The position numbers and the translations under genes are program-made. Shown piece by piece: positions 35,422 through 45,041 of a stretch of DNA of 64,000 bases (position 1 is the stretch's first letter; each line of letters opens with the position of its first letter). The notes beneath the pieces are model-generated. The model searched no databases. It saw only the letters and a program-made list of their open reading frames with translations, and was not told where the DNA came from. The stretch is from UBA7672 sp044224605 (GTDB lineage: Bacteria; Pseudomonadota; Alphaproteobacteria; Caulobacterales; Hyphomonadaceae): NCBI GenBank assembly GCA_044224605.1, contig JBGAKC010000005.1, positions 62,001 through 126,000 on the forward strand, given 5' to 3'.

Positions 35422-35733
35422 ATGCAGGAACAACCCATCCCCGCGGCGGCCGTCCGCGACCGGAACTCAGTCGAGATGCTGCGCATCTGGATCGCCGAAC
35501 AGGGGCTTCACTGTTCGATCGGCGTCGGCGTGTTCCGGGAGAACCAGAACGTCTCGGAAGAGAAAGGCTGGAGCACCATCCTCGCCGATATCGCGCGGAA
35601 CGTTGCGCAGGCGATCGAACAGTCCACCGGCGCGCCAGCGGCCCAGACGCTGCAAACCATGCGCGAACACATCGCAGCCGAACTCGACAGGCCCGCGCCC
35701 GCCGTGCGCGGCTCCTTTACCGGCCGCCACTAG
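35422..35733 (+). CDS. Small protein resembling DUF5076
   Basis: A 103-residue cytoplasmic protein with the core RNSVEMLRIWIAEQGLHCSIGVGVF and a later WSTILADIARNVAQAIEQ, a pattern I associate with the DUF5076 family of alphaproteobacteria. No known function. ATG 35422 is 68 bp after the NTF2-like gene, so the two may share a transcript. It is convergent with ilvD, with 7 bp between stops. Confidence 0.72.
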   Translation: MQEQPIPAAAVRDRNSVEMLRIWIAEQGLHCSIGVGVFRENQNVSEEKGWSTILADIARNVAQAIEQSTGAPAAQTLQTMREHIAAELDRPAPAVRGSFTGRH

Positions 35734-35740
35734 AGCGCGG

Positions 35741-37609
35741 CTACTTCCTGATCTGACCCAGATCGCGCACCGCGCCAGTATCCGCTGACGTCACCAGCGC
35801 GGCATAGGCCTGCAACGCGGCCGAGACGACGCGCTTACGTCCATGCGGCGTGTAAGCATCCTTCCCGCGGGCTTCTTCGGCCCTGCGACGCTGGGCGAGC
35901 ACGTCGTCTGCGACGGCAAGGCGGATCGAACGCGCGGGAATGTCGATCTCGACACGGTCGCCTTCCTGCACCAGCGCGATCAGGCCGCCCGCCGCCGCTT
36001 CCGGCGACGCATGCCCGATGCTCAGCCCCGATGTGCCGCCCGAGAAACGTCCATCCGTCAACAGCGCACATACCTTTCCGAGTCCGCGCGACTTCAGATA
36101 GGTCGTCGGATAAAGCATTTCCTGCATCCCGGGCCCGCCCTTGGGTCCCTCATAGCGGATCACGACAACATCGCCCGCGACGATCTTGTTGTTCAGGATC
36201 GCAGCGGCGGCTTCGTCCTGGCTCTCGAACACGCGCGCGACGCCGTTGAACTTCCAGATCTCTTCCTCGACACCGGCCGTCTTCACGATGCAGCCCTTCT
36301 CCGCGATGTTCCCGTAGAGCACCGCAAGACCGCCATCCTTCGTGAACGCGTTTTCCTTCGCCCGGATTACGCCCTTGACACGGTCGCGGTCCAGCTCCGG
36401 CCAGCGCTTCTCCTGCGAGAAAGCAACCGTCGTCCGCACGCCGCCCGGCGCCGCCTTGAAAAAGGTCTCAACCTCTTCATCGTTCGACTGCCGGATATCC
36501 CAGTACGAAATCGCATGACCCAGAGAAGGCGAGTGCACCGTCTTCGCATCCGTGTGCAGCAGCCCGCCGCGCGCCAGTTCGCCGAGGATCCCCATGATCC
36601 CGCCCGCGCGATGCACGTCCTCGATATGAACTGTCGACACCGCCGGCGCCACCTTGCAGATGCAGGGCGTGTTGCGTGAGATGCGATCGATGTCATCCAT
36701 CGTGAAGTCGACGCCGCCTTCCTGCGCCGCCGCCAGGATATGCAGCACCGTGTTCGTCGATCCGCCCATCGCTACATCGAGCGCCATGGCGTTCTCGAAC
36801 GCTTCCTTCGTCGCCACATTGCGCGGCAGAACGGAAACGTCGTCCTTCTCGTAATAGCGCCGCGTGATGTCCACGATGAGCCGCCCCGCCCGCTTGAACA
36901 GCCGCTCGCGATCCTTGTGCGTCGCCACCACCGTGCCATTGCCTGGCAGCGACAGACCCAGTGCTTCCGTCAGGCAGTTCATCGAGTTCGCCGTGAACAT
37001 GCCCGAGCAGGAGCCGCACGTCGGGCAAGCCTCGGCTTCCACCGCCGCCACCTGCGCATCCGAGATGCGATCGTCCCCCGCCTGCATCATCGCATCGATC
37101 AGGTCGAGCTTGTGCTCCTTCGCAACGCCCGTCTTCTCGTCCTTCCAGACGACCTTGCCCGCTTCCATCGGACCGCCGGACACGAACACGACCGGAATGT
37201 TGATCCGCATCGCGGCGTTGAGCATGCCCGGCGTGATCTTGTCGCAATTGGAGATGCACACCATCGCATCCGCGCAGTGCGCATTGACCATGTATTCGAC
37301 CGAGTCCGCGATCAGGTCGCGGCTGGGCAACGAATACAGCATCCCGCCATGCCCCATGGCGATGCCGTCATCGACCGCGATGGTGTTGAACTCCTTCGCC
37401 ACGCCGCCCGCCGCCTCGATCTCGCGTGCGACCAGCTGGCCCATGTCCTTGAGATGGACGTGGCCGGGCACGAACTGCGTGAACGAGTTCACCACAGCGA
37501 TGATCGGCTTCGAGAAGTCGCCATCCTTCATGCCGGTCGCGCGCCAGAGAGCGCGGGCGCCAGCCATGTTGCGGCCGAAAGTCGTGGTGCGTGAACGGTA
37601 AGCGGGCAT
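35741..37609 (-). CDS. ilvD: Dihydroxy-acid dehydratase
   Basis: A 622-residue enzyme that dehydrates dihydroxy acids in valine, isoleucine and leucine synthesis. The iron-sulfur ligands are visible in SNCDKITPGM and CPTCGSCSGMFTANSM, and the substrate region in SGGPMEAGKVVW. The conserved GKVCALLTDGRFSGGTSGLSIGHASPE sits near the C-terminus, which is normal. ATG 37609 begins MPAYRSRTTTFGRNMAGARAL, the usual family start; the longer frame to 37702 is not used. It is a single gene, with 236 bp upstream. Confidence 0.97.
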   Translation of the reverse strand: MPAYRSRTTTFGRNMAGARALWRATGMKDGDFSKPIIAVVNSFTQFVPGHVHLKDMGQLVAREIEAAGGVAKEFNTIAVDDGIAMGHGGMLYSLPSRDLIADSVEYMVNAHCADAMVCISNCDKITPGMLNAAMRINIPVVFVSGGPMEAGKVVWKDEKTGVAKEHKLDLIDAMMQAGDDRISDAQVAAVEAEACPTCGSCSGMFTANSMNCLTEALGLSLPGNGTVVATHKDRERLFKRAGRLIVDITRRYYEKDDVSVLPRNVATKEAFENAMALDVAMGGSTNTVLHILAAAQEGGVDFTMDDIDRISRNTPCICKVAPAVSTVHIEDVHRAGGIMGILGELARGGLLHTDAKTVHSPSLGHAISYWDIRQSNDEEVETFFKAAPGGVRTTVAFSQEKRWPELDRDRVKGVIRAKENAFTKDGGLAVLYGNIAEKGCIVKTAGVEEEIWKFNGVARVFESQDEAAAAILNNKIVAGDVVVIRYEGPKGGPGMQEMLYPTTYLKSRGLGKVCALLTDGRFSGGTSGLSIGHASPEAAAGGLIALVQEGDRVEIDIPARSIRLAVADDVLAQRRRAEEARGKDAYTPHGRKRVVSAALQAYAALVTSADTGAVRDLGQIRK

Positions 37610-37845
37610 GATGACACCTAGAACGGCAAAATCTGCCCCGGGGCAAGAGGGTTTGGGCGGCCGGGCGACTATCCCATTCCTCCGGCTTCGTGCAGTATAC
37701 ACCCTGTAAACCGCTTCGGTTCGGTCTGTTGCCTGCCCGAGGCGCCCTCACTTTCAAGCCAGATACATCTGCCCCCGGGAACCGCCTGTTGCGGTTTCTC
37801 AGCGGCTGCCCATCCGCACCCGGGACGCATTTTCAGGAGCTGCCC

Positions 37846-38121
37846 ATGCGACCGTCCGTCGATCACCAGTCTGTCGAGATCGAAAGCTTCCAGGATCCCG
37901 AAGGCTCCGGCGGAAAGATCCTGCTGCGGCCGCTGGCCGGCCAGAAATTCTCCGTCGACCTTCGTCTCGAAGGCAATCGTAGCCTCACCGACGATTATCC
38001 CGTCGGAACCCGCTCCAGGGCGTCAGCCGCGCTGACCAATCGCTCAAGCGGAGATTATCTCTACCCGCACTGGCAATGGGACATGAAAGTCCTCTCCCGC
38101 CCGGACGGCGTGGCCGCCTGA
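37846..38121 (+). CDS. Small protein of unknown function
   Basis: A 91-residue protein with a basic and polar composition, starting MRPSVDHQSVEIESFQDPEG. ATG 37846 has GGAG 6 bp upstream; the frame opens earlier at 37690 without support. The middle part (KILLRPLAGQKFSVDLRLEG) has a beta-rich look. I recognise no family. It stands upstream of the winged-helix/TPR gene by 77 bp and might be co-transcribed with it. Confidence 0.55.
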   Translation: MRPSVDHQSVEIESFQDPEGSGGKILLRPLAGQKFSVDLRLEGNRSLTDDYPVGTRSRASAALTNRSSGDYLYPHWQWDMKVLSRPDGVAA

Positions 38122-38197
38122 CGGGCTGGTCTTTGCCGCTTGATTTGCCCGTGGCAGTCTCCGCCACAGGCCGTGGGCAGGGGACGACGACGCAAAG

Positions 38198-39766
38198 ATG
38201 GACCTCGCGCACCAGCCAGCGTTCAGACTAGGCAATCTGGAAATCCTCCCGCCGACGCGGGAAATCGTCGCCAACGGCGCCCGCGAAATTGTCGAGCCGC
38301 GCGTGATGGCAGTGCTGATCGTCCTCGCCAACGCCGGCGGCAAGGTAGTCACGCGCGACGAACTCACCGACGCCTGCTGGGAGGGCCGCGTCGTCAGCGA
38401 CGACGCCATCAACCGCGTCATCTCCCGCATCCGCCGCGTCTCGGAACTCACCGAAGGCCGCGACTTCGCCCTCGAGACCATCACCAAGGTCGGTTACCGC
38501 CTGCTGCTCAACGGAACCGCCGGACGCCCGCCCGGCAGCGCGCCGCAAGGCGGTGCGAGCCCAGCCCAACCAGCGGCCACGTCTTTGCCCAGCAAACTTC
38601 CCCGCCGCACGATCCTCCTCGCTGCTGGCGGAGCCATCGTCATCGGCGCGGGCGCGATCGCAGCCTGGCGCTTCTCGCAACCTGCCGCCCCGCCCGATCG
38701 TGCAACCGAACTCTACCGCCGCGCCCTCGACATCGGCGCAACAGACGACGCCAAGGAAAGCGCGCAGGCCATCTCCTTCCTGCGCGAAGCAGTCGACCTC
38801 TCGCCCAATTTCGCCGATGCGTGGGCCGCGCTCGCTCTCGCCTACAGCTATTCCTTCGCCACCAGCCCGCTCGAACAGCACGCCGGCATCTCGGAGCGTG
38901 CGAAGGACGCCGCCAACCGCGCGCTTGCCACCGACGCCGGCAATGCCGATGCCCTCGCCGCGCTCGTCCTGCTGGCGCCGCCCTGGCAACGCTGGCGCGA
39001 AGCCGAGGCCAGCTATCGCGAGGCCCTTGCCCGCAAGCCCCGCCTGGCGCCGGTCGATTGCGTGCTCGGCGAAGTGCTCGCCGCCACCGGCCGCGTCGCC
39101 GAAGCGGTGCCGCACGCTGAGAAAGCCCTCGCGCAGACCCCGCTCGTCGCGCGCCGCCATTATGACCTCGCGCTGCTCTACTGGTATTCCGGCCGCCTGC
39201 ACGACGCCGACCGCACGATACTCGAAGCCACGAAGCTGTGGCCACGCGATATCTCCCTGTGGTTCGGCCGTCTCTACCAGCAGATGTATGGCGGCAATCT
39301 CGGCGGCGCCCTCGCCATGCTGACCGATCGCGTCAACTGGCCGCCTGGCATACCGGAATCCGATTTCGCGCTTGTCGAGCAGGTCGCCCGCGCGATGGAA
39401 TCCAACCAGCCAGCCGACAGCCGCAAAGCCATCGACGCCAACATGGCCGCCGCCCGCAATGGTCTCGGCTATGCCCGCAACACCGTGATCTTCGCGGCCG
39501 CGCTCGGCGATTTCGACGCCGCCGCGACGGCCGCCAACGCATACTACTTCGACCAGCCCTTCGCAGTCGCGCAGACCTACTTCACCCGCGAGCAGGGCGA
39601 ATATCAGGGCGTGCGATCCAGGGACACGGCCTTCCTGTTCTCCCCACCCCTCGCCGACTTCCGCAAAGACGCGCGCTTCGAAAAGATAGTCACTGACATA
39701 GGCCTCGACGCCTTCTGGCGCGAAACCGGCGTCACGCCCGACTATCGCCGCCCCACAAAGGGGTGA
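38198..39766 (+). CDS. CadC-like membrane regulator with TPR domain
   Basis: A 522-residue protein with an N-terminal OmpR-type winged helix (about 10-105: FRLGNLEILPPTRE, VVTRDELTDACWEGRVVSDDAINRVISRIR, TITKVGYRLLL), a single membrane segment (about 137-157), and about 350 residues of tetratricopeptide-like helices outside the membrane. The layout is that of ToxR/CadC transcription activators that read periplasmic signals. The target genes are unknown; the acyl-CoA synthetase gene just downstream is a candidate. ATG 38198 gives the normal winged-helix start. Confidence 0.86.
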   Translation: MDLAHQPAFRLGNLEILPPTREIVANGAREIVEPRVMAVLIVLANAGGKVVTRDELTDACWEGRVVSDDAINRVISRIRRVSELTEGRDFALETITKVGYRLLLNGTAGRPPGSAPQGGASPAQPAATSLPSKLPRRTILLAAGGAIVIGAGAIAAWRFSQPAAPPDRATELYRRALDIGATDDAKESAQAISFLREAVDLSPNFADAWAALALAYSYSFATSPLEQHAGISERAKDAANRALATDAGNADALAALVLLAPPWQRWREAEASYREALARKPRLAPVDCVLGEVLAATGRVAEAVPHAEKALAQTPLVARRHYDLALLYWYSGRLHDADRTILEATKLWPRDISLWFGRLYQQMYGGNLGGALAMLTDRVNWPPGIPESDFALVEQVARAMESNQPADSRKAIDANMAAARNGLGYARNTVIFAAALGDFDAAATAANAYYFDQPFAVAQTYFTREQGEYQGVRSRDTAFLFSPPLADFRKDARFEKIVTDIGLDAFWRETGVTPDYRRPTKG

Positions 39767-39866
39767 TGCCGTGACTTCTGACAGTTGACCTCGCCCGCCG
39801 GAGTGACACGCTTGGCTTCAGCGCCTTAGCCAGGAGCACATAAGGGCGCGTCCAAGGGAGGTCTTC

Positions 39867-41462
39867 ATGACGTTCGGCTACGGCGACGTATTCGATGCGG
39901 TCGACGATGCCGTGCAGCAGACCGACCCCGCCATCTACTGCGACGGCCAGGTGATCAGCTGGGGCGAATTCGCCGCCGCCACAAACTCCCTCGCCCGCTC
40001 GCTCCAGCGCGGCGGCCTCGCCCCCGGCGCCAAGGTCGGCCAGTACCAGCGCAACAGCCCCGAATACGCCGTCACCTTCGTCGCCGCCCTGAAAGGCCGC
40101 TTTGCTCCGGTGAACATCAACTACCGCTACGGGCCTGACGAGCTGGTCTACCTCATCGACAACAGCGACTCGGAAGCCGTTGTCTTCGACGCCGCTTTCG
40201 CCGACAACATCCGCGCCATCCAGTCCCGCCTGCCGCGTGTGAAGATGTGGATCTGCACCGGTCAGCGCATCGATGGCTTCCACTTCTTCGACGATCTCAC
40301 CGCAGGCGACGGCCGCCCGCTCGACATCAGGCGCGCCCCAGAAGACATGTTCCTCCTCTACACCGGCGGCACCACCGGCATGCCCAAGGGTGTCATGTGG
40401 CCCAGCGACACCTGGTGGGATGTTCTCGCCGTCGGCCGCGCGGCTGAGCTTGGCGGCGTCCCGCCCGCCACGCTCGAAGAGCTCAAGACGCAGGTTCGCT
40501 CCGGCGCAGGCCGCACGCCGTTCTATATCGCCCCGCCCATGATGCACGGCACTGGCATGTTCACCGCCTTCGGCGCGCTTTCCAAAGGTGCGCCCATCGT
40601 CATCACCCGCTCGTCCCACTTCGATCCCGCCGCCGCGCTCGACGCCATGACGCGCCTCAAGGTCGGCAATCTCACCATTGTGGGCGACGCCTTCGCCAAG
40701 CCGCTGCTCGATGCCCTCCGCGCCGATCCGAAGCGCTATGACGTGACAGGCATGAAAGTCATCACCTCCAGCGGCATGATGTGGAGCCCTGAAGTCAAAT
40801 CCGGCCTGTTCGAGTTCATGCCCACGGTGGCCCTGTACGACAGCTTCGGCTCCTCGGAGGGCACCGGTCTGGGCGCCTCCATCGCCACCCGCGACGCCCC
40901 GCCCCAGGAGGCAAAGTTCGATGCGCCCAACACCGTCGTCGTCCGCGCCAGCGACCACACGCCCGTGCCGCCCGGCTCCGGCGAGATCGGCCTCGTCGCC
41001 AAATGGGGCAACCTCCCCCTCGGCTACTACAAGGACCCCGAGAAGACCGCGCGCACCTATGTGACGATCAACGGCGTCCGCCATCTTCTCTCTGGCGACC
41101 ACGCCACTGTCGAAGCCGACGGCCGCATCCGCCTCCTCGGCCGCGGCAACATGTGCATCAACTCCGGCGGCGAGAAGATTTATCCCGAGGAAGTGGAAGA
41201 GACGCTCAAGACCCACCCCGCCGTCGCCGACGCGCTCGTATTCGGCCGCCCCGATCCGCGCTTCGGCCAGTCCATCGCCGCCGTCGTCGGCCTCGAACCC
41301 GGCGCCTCGGTCACCGAAGCCGACCTCGCCAGTCACGTCCGCACCCGCCTCGCCGCCTACAAGACCCCGCGCCACTTCCTCCTCGTCGCCAAGGCCCCCC
41401 GCGCGCCCAACGGCAAGCCGGACTATGAAACCGCAAAGAAGATGATGGCGGACGCCGGCTAG
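39867..41462 (+). CDS. Acyl-CoA synthetase (AMP-forming)
   Basis: A 531-residue enzyme of the AMP-binding family that activates fatty or aromatic acids with ATP and CoA. The P-loop reads LLYTGGTTGMPKGVM; later motifs YDSFGSSEGTG and HLLSGDHATVEADGRIRLLGR contain the adenylate-binding Asp and hinge, and the C-terminal lysine lies in NGKPDYE. Similar to the long/medium-chain group. ATG 39867 follows GGGAGG. It overlaps the stop of the convergent regulator gene by 4 bp, and lies between two winged-helix/TPR regulators. Confidence 0.9.
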   Translation: MTFGYGDVFDAVDDAVQQTDPAIYCDGQVISWGEFAAATNSLARSLQRGGLAPGAKVGQYQRNSPEYAVTFVAALKGRFAPVNINYRYGPDELVYLIDNSDSEAVVFDAAFADNIRAIQSRLPRVKMWICTGQRIDGFHFFDDLTAGDGRPLDIRRAPEDMFLLYTGGTTGMPKGVMWPSDTWWDVLAVGRAAELGGVPPATLEELKTQVRSGAGRTPFYIAPPMMHGTGMFTAFGALSKGAPIVITRSSHFDPAAALDAMTRLKVGNLTIVGDAFAKPLLDALRADPKRYDVTGMKVITSSGMMWSPEVKSGLFEFMPTVALYDSFGSSEGTGLGASIATRDAPPQEAKFDAPNTVVVRASDHTPVPPGSGEIGLVAKWGNLPLGYYKDPEKTARTYVTINGVRHLLSGDHATVEADGRIRLLGRGNMCINSGGEKIYPEEVEETLKTHPAVADALVFGRPDPRFGQSIAAVVGLEPGASVTEADLASHVRTRLAAYKTPRHFLLVAKAPRAPNGKPDYETAKKMMADAG

Positions 41463-43012
41463 CTCTTTGATCCGAGATCCAGGCGCTCCAGCGCCTTGAT
41501 AACCCTTCGGCGTTCGACGGGGCCGTGGAAGGGGAAGGCGTGCAGAAAGTCTGATGTCGTGAGGCTCGGTTGCCGGCGCATGGCCATGCCTGCCCAGGCT
41601 TTCGCCTTGCCATGATCTCCCGCCAGCTCATGGGAAACGGCGGCGATGAGATCGATCAGCGGATGCGCCCGCGGCGCCCGCGCGGCGCGCTCGCCCCACA
41701 GCGCCGCCTCCGCTGGCTGGTCGAGCACGATATGAGCCAGCGCCCGCACGCCGATGAACCCGTAGAGCAGCGGATCGAGCGGGCTCAGCAGCCGTGCCTC
41801 GTCGGTCCTCGCCGCACCAGCGCAAGCCTCGCCAAGCAGCGTCTCCGTCCACGCCCGCGAATACTTCGCCTGCGCATAGTTGGGGTTGAGGTCGATCGCC
41901 CGGTCGAGCCAGGGCAGGCTCGCCTCCAGGTCACGCGACAGCCACAACGACCGCCCCATCACGAGATTGCAGAACGGATCGAACGGGTCCCGCTCCAGGC
42001 TCTCCTCGGCATGGCGTCGCGCCAGCGCGGCGTCGCCATGCACGTCGTCGGCGACATGCATGAAGGCGTTGCCGAACAGCGCGAACGACAACCCCGCATG
42101 CGCTCGCGCAAAGGAATCATCGAGCGCGATCGCCTTGCGGAAATGTCCTGCCGCCTGTTCGTTCCCCTCGCGGCTGAAGCGATACATCTGCTGCACGCCG
42201 AGATGATAGACCGACCAGGCATCAAGCGACTCCGTCGCGCCCAGCGCGTGCTTCGCCTCGCTCAACGGTATCTGCAGTTCCAGCGCGTTGACGACGCCTT
42301 GCACGATCGCGGCGCGGATCTCATGTACGTCACCCGCCGCTCCCGCATAGCGCTCGCTCCAGATCATTGTGCTGTCGCGCGTGCGCACCAGCTCGACCGA
42401 AACGACGATCCGCCCCGCCCCGGCCTCGACGGTCCCTGTCACGCAATAACGCACGCCCAGCGCCGCGCCCGCCTTCTCCGGCGAGGCGTCAGCTCCGCGA
42501 AACTGGAATGATGACCCGCGCGCGATCACGAACAGCCAGCGCAACCGCGACAGTTCGGTGATGAGATCATGCGGAACCGCATCCGCCAGGGGCGTTGATC
42601 CTCCTGCCTTGCCCACGACCGCAAACGGCAGCACCGCGATCGACGGCCGCGTGGTTGGGGCCGCCTTTTGCTCCGGCGCGTTCTCCGTCACAACCATGCG
42701 CGCGGACGCCGCCACCTCGCCGACAAACCTGAAGCCCGACCGGTTCAGCGTCCGGATCAGCCGCTGCGCCTTGCCATCGTCGCCAATCGCGGCCCGCGCC
42801 GACTTGATGCGGCTCGAGATCGCGCTGTCAGACACGATCCGGCCGCCCCAGATCGCCGCCACCAGCTCGTCCTTGGAAACCAGCCGTTCCCGGTTCTCGA
42901 TCAGGAACAGGAGAAGCGCGAATACCTGCGGCTCCACGGCCACGACGTCCGCCCCGCGCCGCAGCTCGCCCCTGTCAGTGTCCAGCTCGTAGCCGTCGAA
43001 AGCATGGATCAT
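41459..43012 (-). CDS. Winged-helix regulator with TolB/TPR-like effector region
   Basis: A 517-residue cytoplasmic-looking protein. The N-terminus has an OmpR-type winged helix (about 5-98: YELDTDRGELRRG, LVSKDELVAAIWGGRIVSDSAISSRIKSAR, NRSGFRFVGEV), then a TolB-like/adenylate-cyclase-associated region starting PSIAVLPFAVVG (about 120-260) and TPR-like helices (about 270-480). Unlike the neighbour at 38198 it has no obvious membrane segment. Start ATG 43012. It is divergent from the cupin gene, whose 105-bp upstream region probably carries the operator, and convergent with the acyl-CoA synthetase. Confidence 0.86.
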   Translation of the reverse strand: MIHAFDGYELDTDRGELRRGADVVAVEPQVFALLLFLIENRERLVSKDELVAAIWGGRIVSDSAISSRIKSARAAIGDDGKAQRLIRTLNRSGFRFVGEVAASARMVVTENAPEQKAAPTTRPSIAVLPFAVVGKAGGSTPLADAVPHDLITELSRLRWLFVIARGSSFQFRGADASPEKAGAALGVRYCVTGTVEAGAGRIVVSVELVRTRDSTMIWSERYAGAAGDVHEIRAAIVQGVVNALELQIPLSEAKHALGATESLDAWSVYHLGVQQMYRFSREGNEQAAGHFRKAIALDDSFARAHAGLSFALFGNAFMHVADDVHGDAALARRHAEESLERDPFDPFCNLVMGRSLWLSRDLEASLPWLDRAIDLNPNYAQAKYSRAWTETLLGEACAGAARTDEARLLSPLDPLLYGFIGVRALAHIVLDQPAEAALWGERAARAPRAHPLIDLIAAVSHELAGDHGKAKAWAGMAMRRQPSLTTSDFLHAFPFHGPVERRRVIKALERLDLGSKS

Positions 43013-43117
43013 GGGGTGAACATATCACCCCTGCATCTCCAGAAAATCTCCATGAACTCTCCAAGCATGCCGTTTGGGCCCCTGTTACAGCCTTTCCATC
43101 GCGAAAGGAGGTTCGCC

Positions 43118-43480
43118 ATGAACGAAGATCTCTCGATGATGCCGAAACGGATCGACGCCGGCGGCGTCTGTATCCAGGGCCATGACTGGGGCGGCATGAA
43201 TGTCGCACACATCCGCTTCCCGGCCGGCGCTGACGCTGCGCCCCTGCTGAAAGGCCTGCCGAAGGACATGTGCCAGTGCCCTCACTGGGGAACCGTCCTC
43301 AAGGGCTCGATCCACGTCCGGTACAGCGACGGCAAGGAAGAAACCGTCCACGCCGGCCAGGCTTATTACTGGCCCGCAGGCCACACGGTCCGGGTCACCG
43401 AAGACTATGAATCGGTCGAGTTCAGCCCCGCCGGACCAATGAACGAAGTGATCGCCCACCTCAAGGCTCAGCTCGGCTAG
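43118..43480 (+). CDS. Small cupin-domain protein
   Basis: A 120-residue single-domain cupin with motif 1 (PHWGTVLKGSIHVRYSDG) and motif 2 (HAGQAYYWPAGHTVR), several metal-type histidines and a preceding MCQCPH. ATG 43118 follows AGGAGG. It is divergent from the winged-helix/TPR regulator, so it is a likely target of that regulator, but this is inference. The reaction is unknown. A long hairpin follows the gene. Confidence 0.82.
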   Translation: MNEDLSMMPKRIDAGGVCIQGHDWGGMNVAHIRFPAGADAAPLLKGLPKDMCQCPHWGTVLKGSIHVRYSDGKEETVHAGQAYYWPAGHTVRVTEDYESVEFSPAGPMNEVIAHLKAQLG

Positions 43481-43533
43481 ACGCCGGCTGCTGTCGGCCT
43501 GCGCTCCGTCCCTCCCCGGGCATGCAGGCAAGC

Positions 43534-43580
43534 CGGCGCAACGGCCAGCGCTCCGTAAAGAGAGCGCAGCCGTTGCGCCG
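43534..43580. terminator. Long bidirectional terminator hairpin
   Basis: CGGCGCAACGGC (43534-43545) pairs perfectly with GCCGTTGCGCCG (43569-43580), and an inner GCGCTC/GAGCGC pair (43548-43553 with 43562-43567) extends it. It sits between the convergent cupin and M20 peptidase genes. No T tract follows. Confidence 0.55.
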
Positions 43581-43589
43581 CGCGTGGCG

Positions 43590-45020
43590 CTACTTCTGCT
43601 CGGCGTAGGCCTTGATCAGCAGGTACATGAACTGACGGCCCTCCATCACCGACTGGACGGAGATGTGCTCGTTCAGCCCATGGATGTTGCCGGCGTCATC
43701 GCCCCGGAACAGCGCCGAGAAGCCGTAGGTCGGGATGCCGACCGCGATCAGCCGGCTTGAATCCGTTCCAAACGTCTCCTGCATCGGCGTCACCGGCACG
43801 CCGGGAAACACCTTCGCCGCAACCTTCTCGATCGGCCCCATCACCGCCGGCGTCAGCGGCGGCGCAGGCGGACGCGCGATCGGCGTTGCAGCCATGACCG
43901 GCGCAACCTTGATCGCCGGATTGTTCAGCGCAGCCACGATCGCCGCTTCCACTGGCGCAACGGGCGAACCCGGCAGCAGTCGGCAATTGACCGTCGCCTT
44001 CACCCGCTGCGGCTGCGCATTCGGAGCATGCCCGCCCTCCAGCAGGGTCGGAATGCACGTCGTCCGCAGCATCGCATTCCAGCTCACGGACTTTGCGAGC
44101 ACAGCATACGCCGCAGCATCCCTCGGATCGGCCAGCAGCTTGCGCATTGCCGCTTCGGTTTCCGCATCGACGCGCGGCGCCATCGCTGTGAAATACGCCC
44201 GGTTGAATTCATTCAGTTCGGCAGGAAAGTCCAGCGTGTCGAGCCGCCCTAGCGCCTTGCCCATCGCGATGATGAGATTGTCCGGCCGCGGCTTGGACGA
44301 GTGCCCGCCCGGCCCCGTTATCTCCAGCGTGAAGTTTGCCGCAATCTTCTCCGCCGCCATCACCGTGACCGCGAGCTTGCTTCCCTTAGCATCGAGATCG
44401 CCGCCCCCGCCCTCTGTCAGAGCGATTCCTGCGTCGATCAGCTCGCGCTGGTTCTGCGCCAGCCACGCCGCGCCATTGACGAAGCCGCCGCCCTCCTCCC
44501 CGCAGGTCAGCGCCATCTTGATCGTGCGCGCCGGGCGATAGCCCTCATTGTGATAGCGCACCATGTTGTCGGCCCAGATCGCATCCTGCGCCTTCATGTC
44601 CGAGACGCCGCGGCCATAGAACTCGCCGCCCTCCTCGATCATCACGAAGGGATCGCGTACCCAGTCCTCGCGCTTGGCGTTCACGACATCGATGTGCCCA
44701 AGCATAAGCACGGCCTTCGCCTTCGGATCCTTCCCCGGCAGAATGGCTACGAGATTCCCCGCCTTCGGCTGCTCGGACGGCGCGAACGTGTAGATCTGGC
44801 TCGCCGGGAAACCCGACGCCTTCATCCGAGCCGCGATCTTGTCGACCAGCGCCGTGCAATTGCCGGTCGCGAAGCTGGTGTCCGTCTCCACCATCTCCTT
44901 GAACATCGCGCGGAACGACGCCTCGCCGCCGCCAGCCGTCTGCGCGCCCGCGCCGGGGCCCCCCGCGCACGCGACCGCCATCAGCGCGGCGGCCACACGT
45001 CTCGACTTCGTCATGGACAT
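43590..45020 (-). CDS. M20-family exported metallopeptidase
   Basis: A 476-residue dinuclear-zinc peptidase with a signal peptide ending GAGAQ. Motifs: LMLGHIDVV (zinc-binding His and Asp), YGRGVSDMKAQ (bridging Asp), LTCGEEGGG (catalytic and metal Glu) and a C-terminal GLNEHISV (zinc His); a dimerisation domain lies between. It resembles M20 carboxypeptidases that degrade short peptides or N-acyl amino acids, probably in the periplasm. Start ATG 45020 gives the signal sequence. It lies 21 bp downstream of the Gfo/Idh/MocA gene, with which it forms an operon. Confidence 0.9.
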   Translation of the reverse strand: MSMTKSRRVAAALMAVACAGGPGAGAQTAGGGEASFRAMFKEMVETDTSFATGNCTALVDKIAARMKASGFPASQIYTFAPSEQPKAGNLVAILPGKDPKAKAVLMLGHIDVVNAKREDWVRDPFVMIEEGGEFYGRGVSDMKAQDAIWADNMVRYHNEGYRPARTIKMALTCGEEGGGFVNGAAWLAQNQRELIDAGIALTEGGGGDLDAKGSKLAVTVMAAEKIAANFTLEITGPGGHSSKPRPDNLIIAMGKALGRLDTLDFPAELNEFNRAYFTAMAPRVDAETEAAMRKLLADPRDAAAYAVLAKSVSWNAMLRTTCIPTLLEGGHAPNAQPQRVKATVNCRLLPGSPVAPVEAAIVAALNNPAIKVAPVMAATPIARPPAPPLTPAVMGPIEKVAAKVFPGVPVTPMQETFGTDSSRLIAVGIPTYGFSALFRGDDAGNIHGLNEHISVQSVMEGRQFMYLLIKAYAEQK

Positions 45021-45041
45021 TCCCTGGAGGTTGGAGCTGAC

